A stretch of 64,000 nt of DNA from Erysipelotrichaceae bacterium (GCA_015058845.1 SVBO01000004.1:1-64000); one strand, 5' to 3'. Positions 7,339-16,102 are shown, numbered from the stretch's first letter. Numbers and translations: made by a program. The notes: generated by a model from the letters alone, not told the origin.

Positions 7339-10300
7339 TTAATACATTACTTCATTATCTGTCCACAATTCACATTGAACCATTACAGTCTGTACAGCAT
7401 CTTCCATGCCCTCAGGTGGATATTTATGTTGTTTAAGTAGTTTCTTGATCAACATTCTCATTCTCGCTCTAGCAGACTCTTTTTGTTGCCAGTCAACAGT
7501 CTTATTCTTACGTAATGTTTCTGTTAACTCTTTAGTAATAGCAATTAGTTCAGAGTTCTCATAGAAATCTTTGATAGCTTGTGGTTTAGTCAATGCATCA
7601 TAGAATGCCATTTCATCTTCAGATAAACCTAAAGAATCTCCTTCGGATTTAGCATCTTGAATTTGCTTTGCCATTTCCAATAATTCTCTAATGACTTCTT
7701 CATTAGTCAGCATGCCATTTAGATAAGCATTTATAGTAGTTTGAATGATCTCAGAGAACTTCTCAGACTTAACAACATTAGTCTTCTTATACACTTTGAT
7801 CTGATCTGCGATCAAACGTTTCAACATTTCTAATGCAAGGTTCTTTTCTTTTATATTAGCTACTTCTTCTAAGAATTTTGGATCAAACAAAGAGAAACCT
7901 TGTTTAATATCAGAGAATAGATTGATCACTCCGTCACTCTTAATTGATTGTTTCAACAATTCATTAATTCGTGCATTCATTTCTGGTAAAGAGATCTTTG
8001 TTCTTCCACCCTGTTCAGATAAGCGCATTACTAATACACGCACTGATTCAAAGAATGCTGCTTGATAACGTTCTTGTTCTGTTGTTAGTGAAGAACATAA
8101 TGATAATGCTTGATGTAATGCAAGAGCTTCTTTAATGAATGTTGTTTTATCTTCATTTTTCTTAGGATCTACGATGAAGTTAACTGCACCACTAATAGAT
8201 TTAGCACGTTCTAATTCTGAACCTTTCATAAACTTAGAATAATCATATCCATAGAACAAATCATTACAAATAGATAATTTTTCTAAGAATTTAGGATAAG
8301 CAGCTTTCGCAATATCCATATCTCCATAATTCTTCTTATCTCGCTTTGTATAGTCATTCATAGCCTCTTTTAAAGCAGAAGCAATACCAATATAGTCTAC
8401 AACTAGTCCGCCTTCTTTGTTCTTGTAAACACGATTTACTCTCGCAATAGCTTGCATCAAATTATGACCATTCATTGGTTTATACACATACATAGTTGCT
8501 AGAGAAGGTACATCAAAACCTGTTAACCACATGTCTACAACAATAGCGATCTTTAGTGGATCTTCATTATCTTTGAATCTTACTGCTAACTCATCTTTGT
8601 ATGCTTTTGTTTTCCCTACGATTTCTTTCCAATCTTCTGGATCCTTGTTATCAGAAGTCATTACTACAGCAACTTTGTCTTTCCAGTTTGGTCTTAATTC
8701 TAAGATCTTCTTGTAGATTTTAATTGCTATTGGTCTAGAATAAGCAACTAACATTGCCTTTCCTGTTAATTCATTTGCTCTATAATTTTCATAATGGTAA
8801 ACGATATCTTTTACCAAAGAATCTATTGTTTGATCTGCTCCTAATACAGCTTCCATTCGACTAAGTTCTTTCTTACTCTTCTGGATCACTTCTGGATCTG
8901 CATTATATGCCATAATGTCATATTCTTTATCGATCAACTTAATAATAGTTTCATCAAGTTGTAGCTTAACAACACGACTTTCATAGTAGACTGGTCTTGT
9001 TGCACCATCTTCTACAGCTTGAGTCATATCGTAAATATCAATATAATTACCAAACACTTCTACTGTACTTCTATCCTTTGATGAGATAGGTGTACCAGTA
9101 AATCCAATGTATGTAGCATTTGGTAGACTATCTCTAATAATACGAGCAGTGCCCCTTATAATTTGAGCAATATCTTCTCCTTGCTCATTCTTACTAATCT
9201 TAACTTTTTCTTCTAGTCCATATTGACCTCTATGAGCTTCATCAGCCATTACGATGATGTTTCTTCTACCTGACAAAGGTCCTGCAGACTCTTCAAACTT
9301 CTGCATTGTAGTAAAGATGATACCATTAGCTTGTCTTCCTGCTAATAACGATTTCAAGTTTTCTCTACTTGTTGCTTGGATCGGATTTTGTCTTAAGAAG
9401 TCTTTACACTTAGAAAATTGACCATATAATTGATCATCTAAGTCATTTCTATCTGTTACAACTACAATGGTTGGTGATTGTAATTGTTTCTGTAATAAGT
9501 GTGCATAGAATACCATCGATAATGATTTACCACTACCTTGTGTGTGCCAGAATACACCACCTTTACCATCCGTTACTGTTGCTTTCTTTGTAGATTCTAT
9601 TGCCTTATTAACTGCAAAGTATTGATGATATCCAGCTAAGATCTTAACTAATGCTTTCCCTTCATTAGAGAAACAAATAAAGTTCTTAATAATATCTAGT
9701 AATCTAGCTTTCTCAAACACTCCTTCAAAGAAAGTATCAAATTGAGCATATTGAGTATTCTCATAACTACCATCTTTAGTCTTCCACTCCATAAATCTTG
9801 TTTCATTAGAAGTGATAGTACCAGCCTTAGAAGTAAGTTGATCACTCATTACACAGATAGCATTATACACAAACATAGAAGGAATATCTTGCATATAATT
9901 TCTTAGTTGTAAATAGGCTTCAGAAGCATTAGTTTCGTCTCTAGAAGGTGATTTTAATTCCATTAATACTACAGGAATACCATTTAGAAATAATATAATA
10001 TCAGGACGTTTAGTGCTATTCTCAATGAAAGTCCATTGATTGGCAATAATAAAGGAATTATTCTCAATATTCTCATAGTCCACTAAATAAACAATAGTAG
10101 ACCTCTCTTCACCATTCTCACTATATCTAACTTCTATACCATTTTGAAGATAGTCCATGAATACTTGGTTCATTTGTACTAGTTCTCCATTTTCAATATT
10201 ACGAAGTTTCAATAGTGCTTCGTTTATGGCATTTATATGTATTCCCTTATTGATCCTATAGATAGATTCTTCTAGTACCCCTTCGTATAACGGGGAATGG

Positions 10301-10407
10301 AAATCTCTTTCAACATCTGGACCATAGGCATAGTTATAGTCTAAGTTATTTCTAAATAACTCAATGATCGAATTCTCGTAATCTGCCTCACTAAACATCA
10401 CTGTCAT
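7339..10407 (-). CDS. hsdR: Type I restriction enzyme, R (motor/nuclease) subunit
   Basis: The 1022-residue HsdR translocates DNA and cuts it when the recognition site is unmethylated. The PD-(D/E)xK nuclease is visible near residues 130-155 (RPDIILFLNG...VLMELKSPS). The SF2 motor has Walker A in WHTQGSGKSLS, DEAH in MADEAHRGQYG, TGTPIS, and helicase motif VI in QAIARVNRVY. The C-terminal third is helical, for binding the methylase core. The start has GGAGG nine bases upstream. It is last in the minus-strand operon hsdM-hsdS-222 aa-hsdR. Confidence 0.95.
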   Translation of the reverse strand: MTVMFSEADYENSIIELFRNNLDYNYAYGPDVERDFHSPLYEGVLEESIYRINKGIHINAINEALLKLRNIENGELVQMNQVFMDYLQNGIEVRYSENGEERSTIVYLVDYENIENNSFIIANQWTFIENSTKRPDIILFLNGIPVVLMELKSPSRDETNASEAYLQLRNYMQDIPSMFVYNAICVMSDQLTSKAGTITSNETRFMEWKTKDGSYENTQYAQFDTFFEGVFEKARLLDIIKNFICFSNEGKALVKILAGYHQYFAVNKAIESTKKATVTDGKGGVFWHTQGSGKSLSMVFYAHLLQKQLQSPTIVVVTDRNDLDDQLYGQFSKCKDFLRQNPIQATSRENLKSLLAGRQANGIIFTTMQKFEESAGPLSGRRNIIVMADEAHRGQYGLEEKVKISKNEQGEDIAQIIRGTARIIRDSLPNATYIGFTGTPISSKDRSTVEVFGNYIDIYDMTQAVEDGATRPVYYESRVVKLQLDETIIKLIDKEYDIMAYNADPEVIQKSKKELSRMEAVLGADQTIDSLVKDIVYHYENYRANELTGKAMLVAYSRPIAIKIYKKILELRPNWKDKVAVVMTSDNKDPEDWKEIVGKTKAYKDELAVRFKDNEDPLKIAIVVDMWLTGFDVPSLATMYVYKPMNGHNLMQAIARVNRVYKNKEGGLVVDYIGIASALKEAMNDYTKRDKKNYGDMDIAKAAYPKFLEKLSICNDLFYGYDYSKFMKGSELERAKSISGAVNFIVDPKKNEDKTTFIKEALALHQALSLCSSLTTEQERYQAAFFESVRVLVMRLSEQGGRTKISLPEMNARINELLKQSIKSDGVINLFSDIKQGFSLFDPKFLEEVANIKEKNLALEMLKRLIADQIKVYKKTNVVKSEKFSEIIQTTINAYLNGMLTNEEVIRELLEMAKQIQDAKSEGDSLGLSEDEMAFYDALTKPQAIKDFYENSELIAITKELTETLRKNKTVDWQQKESARARMRMLIKKLLKQHKYPPEGMEDAVQTVMVQCELWTDNEVMY

Positions 10408-10423
10408 ACTACTAAACCTCCAA

Positions 10424-11092
10424 CTAAGTTAAATACTCATCACCAATTAATAATCTTAGTTCGCCATTTTCTCTTTTTGTTACTACTGCTTCCTCAATAG
10501 TAGGATTCTTTAACTTTTTCAAGAAATTAAATGGACCAACTATAGAAAATACAAATACTGGCGACTTAGTGCCATCTGTTAACGTTATCGTTAATATAAG
10601 TGTATTATCCGCAAGCATTTGAAGTAACTCTGCTTTCCCATTAACATTGCCATTTTCATAGTTTGTATTTTGTGCGAAAGAAAATATACAAAGTATAAAC
10701 TCTTTCTTTATTTGTTCATTTACTTGTATTCCATATTCTTGAAAGAAGCTATCTAATTCTTTGTTCCACTCAGACTCTTTTATACCCGCATTATTCAGTT
10801 TATATCTTTTGGCAGGTTTCTTTTTCTTGTTAACAACATCATAACTAGCTGTAGACCTTATAACTTTAGGAGCAATAACCTCTAACTGTTTTATAGCATC
10901 CATCGTCTTCCCATGTTCTCTAGTGCGATGTGCAATCAAATTACAATACTCAGAAATAATAATATATTTTGATTCATCAACATATTCACGTATGAATATT
11001 AGAAAACCAAGAATATCAAATTCATCAAACAATCTGTTCTCTATTAGATATTTATAATGATTAAATATTACTAATTCTTTATTTTGAAACAT
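10424..11092 (-). CDS. Unknown protein embedded in the Type I R-M operon
   Basis: A 222-residue protein with no family I recognise. It has a helical N-terminal part (MFQNKELVIFNHYKYL), a lysine-rich middle near residues 85-100 (NKKKKPAKRYK), and a C-terminal half that may be alpha/beta. No membrane segment or integrase motif is visible. The start is supported by GAAAGGAG nine bases upstream. That ribosome site lies just outside the invertible hsdS segment, so the gene would be co-transcribed with hsdM and hsdS in either orientation. It ends 16 bases before hsdR. Confidence 0.7.
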   Translation of the reverse strand: MFQNKELVIFNHYKYLIENRLFDEFDILGFLIFIREYVDESKYIIISEYCNLIAHRTREHGKTMDAIKQLEVIAPKVIRSTASYDVVNKKKKPAKRYKLNNAGIKESEWNKELDSFFQEYGIQVNEQIKKEFILCIFSFAQNTNYENGNVNGKAELLQMLADNTLILTITLTDGTKSPVFVFSIVGPFNFLKKLKNPTIEEAVVTKRENGELRLLIGDEYLT

Positions 11093-11116
11093 AGAATAGT
11101 ACTCCTTTCTAATAGA

Positions 11117-11773
11117 GTAAACAATAATTTAGAGCAACAAATGCAAGCTCTATACAAGTCTTGGTTTGTTGATTATGAACCTTACAATGGTACAAAACCA
11201 GCAAACTGGAAAAAAACAGATATATATTCAATCTCAAACATAATTTATGGTGCTCCTTTTGCTTCTAAATTGTTTAATACTGAAGGATTAGGCAAACCCA
11301 TCATTCGTATTCGTGACTTAAAAGAGCAAGCGTTTGTTACATACACCACAGAAGAACATCCTAAAGGTCACTTAATCCAACCCGGTGATATTGTAGTTGG
11401 AATGGATGGTGAGTTCAGACCATATCTTTGGGGTAATGAGGAGGCTTGGCTTAATCAACGAGTATGTATTTTCGAGAACAAGCGACCTAATGGAAAAGCA
11501 TTTCTCTTATGCACAATAAAACCCTTGCTGAATCATATTGAACAAACTCAAGTAGCAACTACGGTCATTCATATTGGCAAAAAAGATTATGATGCTTTTG
11601 AAATCTTTCTTCCTGATGAAGATTCTCTCAATCGTTTTGATGAGATAACAACGCCTATGGTAGAGCAGATTGTGAACTATCGTTTGGAAAACAAACGACT
11701 CTCAAATCTTCGAGATATATTACTTTCAAAACTGATGTCAGGCGAAATAAACGTATCTGACCTTGATTTCTAA
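11117..11773 (+). CDS. hsdS: Inverted silent 3' half of hsdS (second TRD)
   Basis: C-terminal half of a Type I specificity subunit, lying opposite to the rest of the operon. It begins in the central conserved region (NNNLEQQMQALYKSWFVDYEP), continues through one target recognition domain, and ends in the distal conserved helix (YRLENKRLSNLRDILLSKLMSGE). It has no credible start codon or ribosome site; the only upstream start is a TTG at 11084 in non-homologous sequence. Its stop overlaps the stop of the opposing N-terminal half. Inversion between the 15-bp repeats would fuse it in frame to that half, giving HsdS of about 396 residues. Confidence 0.85.
   Translation, partial: VNNNLEQQMQALYKSWFVDYEPYNGTKPANWKKTDIYSISNIIYGAPFASKLFNTEGLGKPIIRIRDLKEQAFVTYTTEEHPKGHLIQPGDIVVGMDGEFRPYLWGNEEAWLNQRVCIFENKRPNGKAFLLCTIKPLLNHIEQTQVATTVIHIGKKDYDAFEIFLPDEDSLNRFDEITTPMVEQIVNYRLENKRLSNLRDILLSKLMSGEINVSDLDF
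11118..11132 (+). repeat. hsdS inversion repeat, copy A
   Basis: TAAACAATAATTTAG, matched perfectly in inverse orientation at 11778-11792. It encodes the NNNL residues of the central HsdS repeat in the same reading frame as copy B. Confidence 0.85.
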
Positions 11774-12327
11774 GCCACTAAATTATTGTTTATACTTTTG
11801 TTTATTAATATTTTATTGCAAATAGCATCCAAAATACTAACAATTTTATTTTGTATATTAATTTCTAGTAGTGGAAAATCAAGATCAACAAAATCTTTTT
11901 GATATAAGTGCGGTATTACACTTCCTTCTGTTCTCATTGTGATGAAATCTTTAAAATAATTTGAACAAAAATAATAATAAATAAATCGAGTATTAATTAT
12001 TTCTGGCCTCAAGTTTCTTATCACGAAAATACCAGATGCTACAGTTGTTGGTATATCTAAAGTTGTAATATAACCAATCTTACCTATAGTTCCATCTTTT
12101 GATATCAATATATCTTCTGGTTGAAGCATAATCTCAGGAGATTCGTCATATCGTTCTTTAGAAATAAAGCCCGCTTTATTCCAATCAATTCCATTTTCCG
12201 TTAATGATTCTCCATTGATAATACGAAATCCGCTTTTATCAAGATACTCTTTCTTTTTTAGTCCTTTCCAACCAATTCTCCCCTTTATATATAAATAATC
12301 ACCAAGCTTTACCGTTTTAAATTTCAT
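11770..12327 (-). CDS. hsdS: Type I R-M specificity subunit, N-terminal half (one TRD)
   Basis: The first half of HsdS, 185 residues with a single target recognition domain (KLGDYLYIKGRIGWKGLK at the start) and the beginning of the central conserved helix (NKIVSILDAICNKILINKS). It stops two codons after the inversion repeat, whereas full HsdS proteins are about 380-440 residues. The ATG overlaps the hsdM stop by about 11 bases, so translation is coupled. As it stands it could act as a half-subunit that dimerises to read a palindromic site, or the system may be off. Confidence 0.85.
   Translation of the reverse strand: MKFKTVKLGDYLYIKGRIGWKGLKKKEYLDKSGFRIINGESLTENGIDWNKAGFISKERYDESPEIMLQPEDILISKDGTIGKIGYITTLDIPTTVASGIFVIRNLRPEIINTRFIYYYFCSNYFKDFITMRTEGSVIPHLYQKDFVDLDFPLLEINIQNKIVSILDAICNKILINKSINNNLVA
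11778..11792 (-). repeat. hsdS inversion repeat, copy B
   Basis: Inverse copy of TAAACAATAATTTAG at 11118-11132, within the 3' end of the expressed hsdS half. Confidence 0.85.
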
Positions 12328-13846
12328 ACCCTATTGCCCCCAACTTCTTACGAATCTCTTCCTCAAGTTCATGAGACTTAGCAAATAGATCAGATAACTC
12401 AGAAGTTAATCTAGTCATCTTCTCTTCAAATGGTTCTCCATCATCTTCTTGTTCTTCAATACCAACATATCTACCAGGAGTTAAGATATAATCTTGCTTA
12501 GCAATATCAGCAGTCTCAACAACAGCACAGAATCCCTTCTTATCTTCTAAAATACCATTCTGGAAGTCTTCAAAAGTCTTTGCAAGTAAATCAATATCTC
12601 CTAACGAACCATCTTCTTGAATACCTTCCGTTAGATCACGATGCTTTCTATCTACCATCTTACCCATCTTACGAGCATCAATAAATAGTGTCTTCCCCTT
12701 TTGTTTTTTATTCTTACTAATAAACCATAATGTTACTGGAATAGTCACACTATAGAATAACTGTGTAGGCATTGCTACAATACCCTCTACAAGATCTGCT
12801 TCAATAATATTCTTACGGATATCCCCTTCACCACTTGTTTGAGACGATAATGCGCCATTTGCTAATACTAAACCAATCTTACCATTAGGAGCTAAATGAT
12901 GAATCATATGTTGGATCCACGCAAAGTTAGCATTACCTGCAGGAGGTACACCATATTTCCATCTAATATCATCTTGCAATTGATTTTGACCCCAATTTGA
13001 TAGATTAAACGGTGGATTTGCCATAATGAAATCTGCCTTTAAATTCTTATGAAGATCATTGAAGAATGTATCTGCATGATGTGGTCCGAAGTTAGCATCA
13101 ATACCTCTAATAGCCATGTTCATTTTAGCCATCTTCCAAGTATCTGCATTAGACTCTTGTCCATATACAGAGATCCTGTTTCTATTACCACTATGAGCTT
13201 GTAAGAACTTAACAGATTGTACAAACATTCCACCCGAACCACAACACGGGTCATATACTCTACAGTCTTCAAAAGGCTTTAGAATAGCTACAATAGTCTT
13301 AACAATGCTAGATGGTGTATAGAATTCTCCACCCTTTACTCCTTCATAAGCAGCAAATTGTTGAATACAATATTCATATGTTCTACCTAATAGATCTTTA
13401 CTTCCATCGGTATCTTCCATATTCATATTAGTAAATAAGTCTACAACTTCACCTAATACTCTTTTATCCAAATCTGGGCTAGCATAGTTCTTAGGCAATA
13501 CATTCTTTAAAGTTTTATTCTCGTTCTCAATAGCTCTCATTGCGCTATCAATAACTGTACCAATTTCTGGCGTGTGAGCAGCTTCTGAAATAGTAGACCA
13601 TCTTGCTTCCTTAGGTACATAAAAGATGTTTTCGGAAATGTATGCATCTACATCATCTTCAAAGCCATCACCATCAGCAACTAGTTCGTTATACTTCTTT
13701 TCAAATGCTGTTGAAATATATTTTAGAAATATTAAACCTACGATTACTTTACGATACTCAGCAGCTGGAATGTGTCCCCATAGTACACATGCAGCATCCC
13801 ATATCTGTTTCTCAAACCCTAGATTAGCATTATTTACTTCTGCCAT
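12317..13846 (-). CDS. hsdM: Type I R-M DNA adenine methyltransferase subunit
   Basis: HsdM, about 509 residues, an N6-adenine methyltransferase that works with HsdS. The N-terminal HsdM helical domain is followed by the SAM motif VYDPCCGSGGMF near residue 200 and the catalytic NPPF in IMANPPFNLSNWG. The C-terminal coiled coil contacts HsdS. The ATG at 13846 is chosen because AAGGTG lies just upstream; the GTG at 13855 overlaps that site. It is first gene of the operon. Confidence 0.95.
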   Translation of the reverse strand: MAEVNNANLGFEKQIWDAACVLWGHIPAAEYRKVIVGLIFLKYISTAFEKKYNELVADGDGFEDDVDAYISENIFYVPKEARWSTISEAAHTPEIGTVIDSAMRAIENENKTLKNVLPKNYASPDLDKRVLGEVVDLFTNMNMEDTDGSKDLLGRTYEYCIQQFAAYEGVKGGEFYTPSSIVKTIVAILKPFEDCRVYDPCCGSGGMFVQSVKFLQAHSGNRNRISVYGQESNADTWKMAKMNMAIRGIDANFGPHHADTFFNDLHKNLKADFIMANPPFNLSNWGQNQLQDDIRWKYGVPPAGNANFAWIQHMIHHLAPNGKIGLVLANGALSSQTSGEGDIRKNIIEADLVEGIVAMPTQLFYSVTIPVTLWFISKNKKQKGKTLFIDARKMGKMVDRKHRDLTEGIQEDGSLGDIDLLAKTFEDFQNGILEDKKGFCAVVETADIAKQDYILTPGRYVGIEEQEDDGEPFEEKMTRLTSELSDLFAKSHELEEEIRKKLGAIGYEI

Positions 13847-13953
13847 TTTGATCACCTTCCGTACTTTTTTGGTTTATATATATAATTATATCGTATATTT
13901 TTTAGTAAAAGTAGGATTTTATTGACTATTATTAGAAATATATTATTTGTTAC

Positions 13954-13986
13954 TGAAAAACAACACCAATTTACATTAGTGCTGTT
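13954..13986 (-). terminator. Terminator of the HAD gene
   Basis: A 12-bp stem with two G-U pairs (13975-13986 with 13959-13970), a four-base loop and TTTT on the minus strand. A second hairpin (AATGGG pairing CCCATT, 14022-14048) lies between it and the HAD stop. The remaining AT-rich sequence to 13846 should hold the hsdM promoter, which I could not define. Confidence 0.65.
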
Positions 13987-14057
13987 CTTTCTGATTTTGC
14001 ATATACGATTCATACACGACAAATGGGTCGACATATTATCGGCCCATTAAATAACAA

Positions 14058-15230
14058 TTAGTCTTTCTCAAACATAGCACAAACTTTTATTACACTTTCT
14101 TTTGCTAGCATTTCTTTGGATAATAGTCTTTTATAAAACTTTTTGATATCAGCATCATTTAAGATTAGATTAACTTGTCTATTATTAATTGCAATCTCGA
14201 ACAATGCTTCTTTCTCAGGAATAGACCAATCATTAAATCTATCTAATTCGCCAATAATTGTATGTGTGCTCGCAAAGCTAGTACTATTTTCTAGAGAAAT
14301 AATTAAATCCGTCTTTTGTTGTTTTTCTTCTCCTGTTGCTTTATCAGCATTTAGGTATTCTTTGTAATTACCGAAATGTATTTCTTCTAATGACTCATTA
14401 GCAGCGGTACGATCAATAATCTTTTTTACCAAGTTATCCAACTCCGTATTTTCGGAATAGTTTGCTTCTGCAAAATAATTGATCCGCCTATCACGCATCA
14501 TCTTGTAGACTTTTGTTTTATCTTTTGTACTATGACTATAGACTCCGATCGAATACCCTCCGTTATCGTTTACAAGCTTCATACATGGTATATCTGTATC
14601 ACTATCTCCAATATAAATCATATTTCTGAATGGCACTCTAATTTCATTAGGTTGAAAGTGATCATTTATACCTGGATCGTTCACATCTAAAACCCCTTTT
14701 TCAATTCTAAATAAAAATTGGGTTTTATTTGTATAATTAACAACTTGAGCAGGCCATATAGCTACACCTCTATCATTATAGTAATATGAACTGGCATAGA
14801 TTCTTTCAAACGCACCAGCTCTTGCTACCGAAGTGCCTTCAATCATTTCTTTTAATCCTGAAGAAATAATATAATGTTCAACAATTACACCTTTGCTTCT
14901 ACCATATGCACGAATTCTCTCGAACCACCCTTCAACACCAGGAAAAAGTTTTACTTTTTTACCATACTCATATAACGTTTGCTTATTAAAAACAAAGTTA
15001 CCTTCTGCCTCTTGCAACATTTTGAACATATAAGCAAGATTTTGATCCATATCATTATTCGCTGCAATACCATTGGATTCCTTCCAGAAATCACTCGTAT
15101 CATATCCAATTGCTTGAATATACCCTTGCGCTTGCATGTCATTCGGTGTCAGTGTTTTGTCGAAGTCATAACAAATCGCCAACACTGGCATCATTTCTTT
15201 TGTTTTTCTTTCGAATTTCTTTTGGTTCAT
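14058..15230 (-). CDS. HAD-superfamily phosphatase with extra C-terminal region
   Basis: A 390-residue haloacid dehalogenase-like hydrolase. Motif I is CYDFDKTLTP near residue 20, motif II is IISSGLKEM, and motif IV is GDSDTDIPCMK near residue 208, giving a phosphoserine-phosphatase-like fold. The last 110 residues (roughly 280-390) are helical and not part of the catalytic fold. It is strongly supported by AAGGAGAACAC before the ATG. It lies between the R-M operon and AbiE and has low GATC density like the other island genes. Its substrate is unknown. The divergent sRNA promoter is about 200 bases upstream. Confidence 0.75.
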   Translation of the reverse strand: MNQKKFERKTKEMMPVLAICYDFDKTLTPNDMQAQGYIQAIGYDTSDFWKESNGIAANNDMDQNLAYMFKMLQEAEGNFVFNKQTLYEYGKKVKLFPGVEGWFERIRAYGRSKGVIVEHYIISSGLKEMIEGTSVARAGAFERIYASSYYYNDRGVAIWPAQVVNYTNKTQFLFRIEKGVLDVNDPGINDHFQPNEIRVPFRNMIYIGDSDTDIPCMKLVNDNGGYSIGVYSHSTKDKTKVYKMMRDRRINYFAEANYSENTELDNLVKKIIDRTAANESLEEIHFGNYKEYLNADKATGEEKQQKTDLIISLENSTSFASTHTIIGELDRFNDWSIPEKEALFEIAINNRQVNLILNDADIKKFYKRLLSKEMLAKESVIKVCAMFEKD

Positions 15231-15427
15231 GTGTTCTCCTTTTCTTCTTAACCTAGAAATAATTTATATATAGAAAATGAGACTACCAATTATTTACCAT
15301 TTTATACTCTTGTTATGATATTAACTATATTTCCAATATCATAATACTTGTTGCCTTATTTAAGAATAATTAATCATAAAATTACCCCTTTCTAAAAAAC
15401 TAATTCAGCGCAAATTCTTGCACTATC
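15231..15427. other. AT-rich divergent intergenic region
   Basis: This separates the HAD start from the sRNA promoter. It should contain the HAD promoter, reading left. I see no ORF and no clear repeat apart from local AT-rich palindromes such as GATATTaactatatttccAATATC. Confidence 0.4.
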
Positions 15428-15456
15428 TTGAAAAAGTTTGGGATAACAAGTATAAT
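15428..15456 (+). promoter_or_regulatory. Near-consensus promoter of a small RNA
   Basis: TTGAAA (15428-15433), exactly 17 bases, then TATAAT (15451-15456). No ORF follows on this strand before the terminator at 15509-15546. Confidence 0.75.
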
Positions 15457-15462
15457 CAATTT

Positions 15463-15546
15463 GTAATAACGAAATACTTGGGTAGTCCTATACCCCAACT
15501 TTTCTATCGCATATTTGAGGGCCTAATCTCGAATATGCTTTTTTTT
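15463..15546 (+). ncRNA. Predicted small RNA of about 84 nt
   Basis: Transcription from the 15428 promoter should begin near 15463-15465 and end at the T run at 15539-15546. The RNA would have a 5' hairpin (TTGGG pairing CCCAA around 15478-15498, with a bulge) and an 11-bp terminator stem. It has no start codon with a ribosome site. Its 3' end faces the 3' end of the minus-strand unknown gene at 15563. I do not recognise an Rfam family. It may be a regulatory or defence-linked RNA, but its role is unknown. Confidence 0.6.
15509..15546 (+). terminator. Strong terminator of the sRNA
   Basis: GCATATTTGAG (15509-15519) pairs over 11 bp with CTCGAATATGC (15528-15538), followed by eight T residues. 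On the other strand no U run follows, so it acts on plus-strand transcripts. Confidence 0.85.
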
Positions 15547-15562
15547 GGATTCAAGAAGAATA

Positions 15563-15946
15563 CTATGCAAGTAATGTTGCCTTATTAAGATCAAACAACA
15601 TTAAAGAATATTCTGGAATAAGAACTCCATTCACACGGTATGAAGATGTTTCCAAATCCCAATCCATAAATCGTTCTATTGTGCTTAATAGATCACGTGC
15701 ATTCCAACGAACCGAATAGATACTTCTTGCATTTTCTTTGTAAAATGATACTGACTTATCTTCATTCTCTTCACACACTTGAACTGCTATCTGCTTATTT
15801 ACATCATCTATTAATAACCGAACAAATGTAGGATATCCTAACTTCATGATCACCGATTTATTGAAAGTAATCCCATGATTAGTTATAGAAGCATACGGAA
15901 ATCCTTCACTAAAATCAAATGTTTTAAAAGTAGATAAATCAATCAT
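15563..15946 (-). CDS. Hypothetical protein (127 aa)
   Basis: A small soluble protein starting at the ATG at 15946, with AAGGAGGT at a good distance. The N-terminal part (GFPYASITNHGITFNKSVIMKLG) alternates short beta strands and one helix, resembling accessory proteins of mobile regions in Firmicutes; the rest is mixed. No catalytic motif is evident. A promoter-like TTGTGT-17-TAATAT lies upstream on the minus strand. It lies between the sRNA terminator and the AbiE operon and may belong to either. Confidence 0.65.
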   Translation of the reverse strand: MIDLSTFKTFDFSEGFPYASITNHGITFNKSVIMKLGYPTFVRLLIDDVNKQIAVQVCEENEDKSVSFYKENARSIYSVRWNARDLLSTIERFMDWDLETSSYRVNGVLIPEYSLMLFDLNKATLLA

Positions 15947-16102
15947 AATAACACCTCCTTTTCTCCGTTTTAATATTACCACACAACACATAATTACACA
16001 ACTTTTTTCTCGCTTTTTGCTTTGAATTAATTTCTAATTAATTTTTTTGTTGTTTTTATTTATAAGAACCATTCCTCTATTATCACTACCACAACCACAC
16101 AC

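Larger units (their letters stand above)
11118..11792. other. Predicted invertible DNA segment (hsdS phase switch)
   Basis: A segment of about 675 bp bounded by 15-bp perfect inverted repeats inside the hsdS gene. Present orientation: the minus-strand hsdS stops two codons after the repeat, leaving one TRD. Opposite orientation: the reading frame continues into the inverted half. No recombinase gene is visible nearby, so the enzyme would act in trans. Confidence 0.75.

Noticed and set aside
11084-11116. TTG start for the plus-strand hsdS fragment
   Set aside because: No ribosome site, and the first 11 codons are antisense to the start of the 222-aa gene rather than HsdS-like; homology begins at the repeat.
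11118-11792. Simple frameshift or nonsense mutation breaking hsdS
   Set aside because: The missing half is intact but inverted between perfect in-frame repeats, which point mutation cannot explain.
15157-15164. TTGTCGAA, a perfect 0A-box match
   Set aside because: It lies inside the HAD coding sequence, near the phosphatase motif I region, with no adjacent promoter; probably chance.
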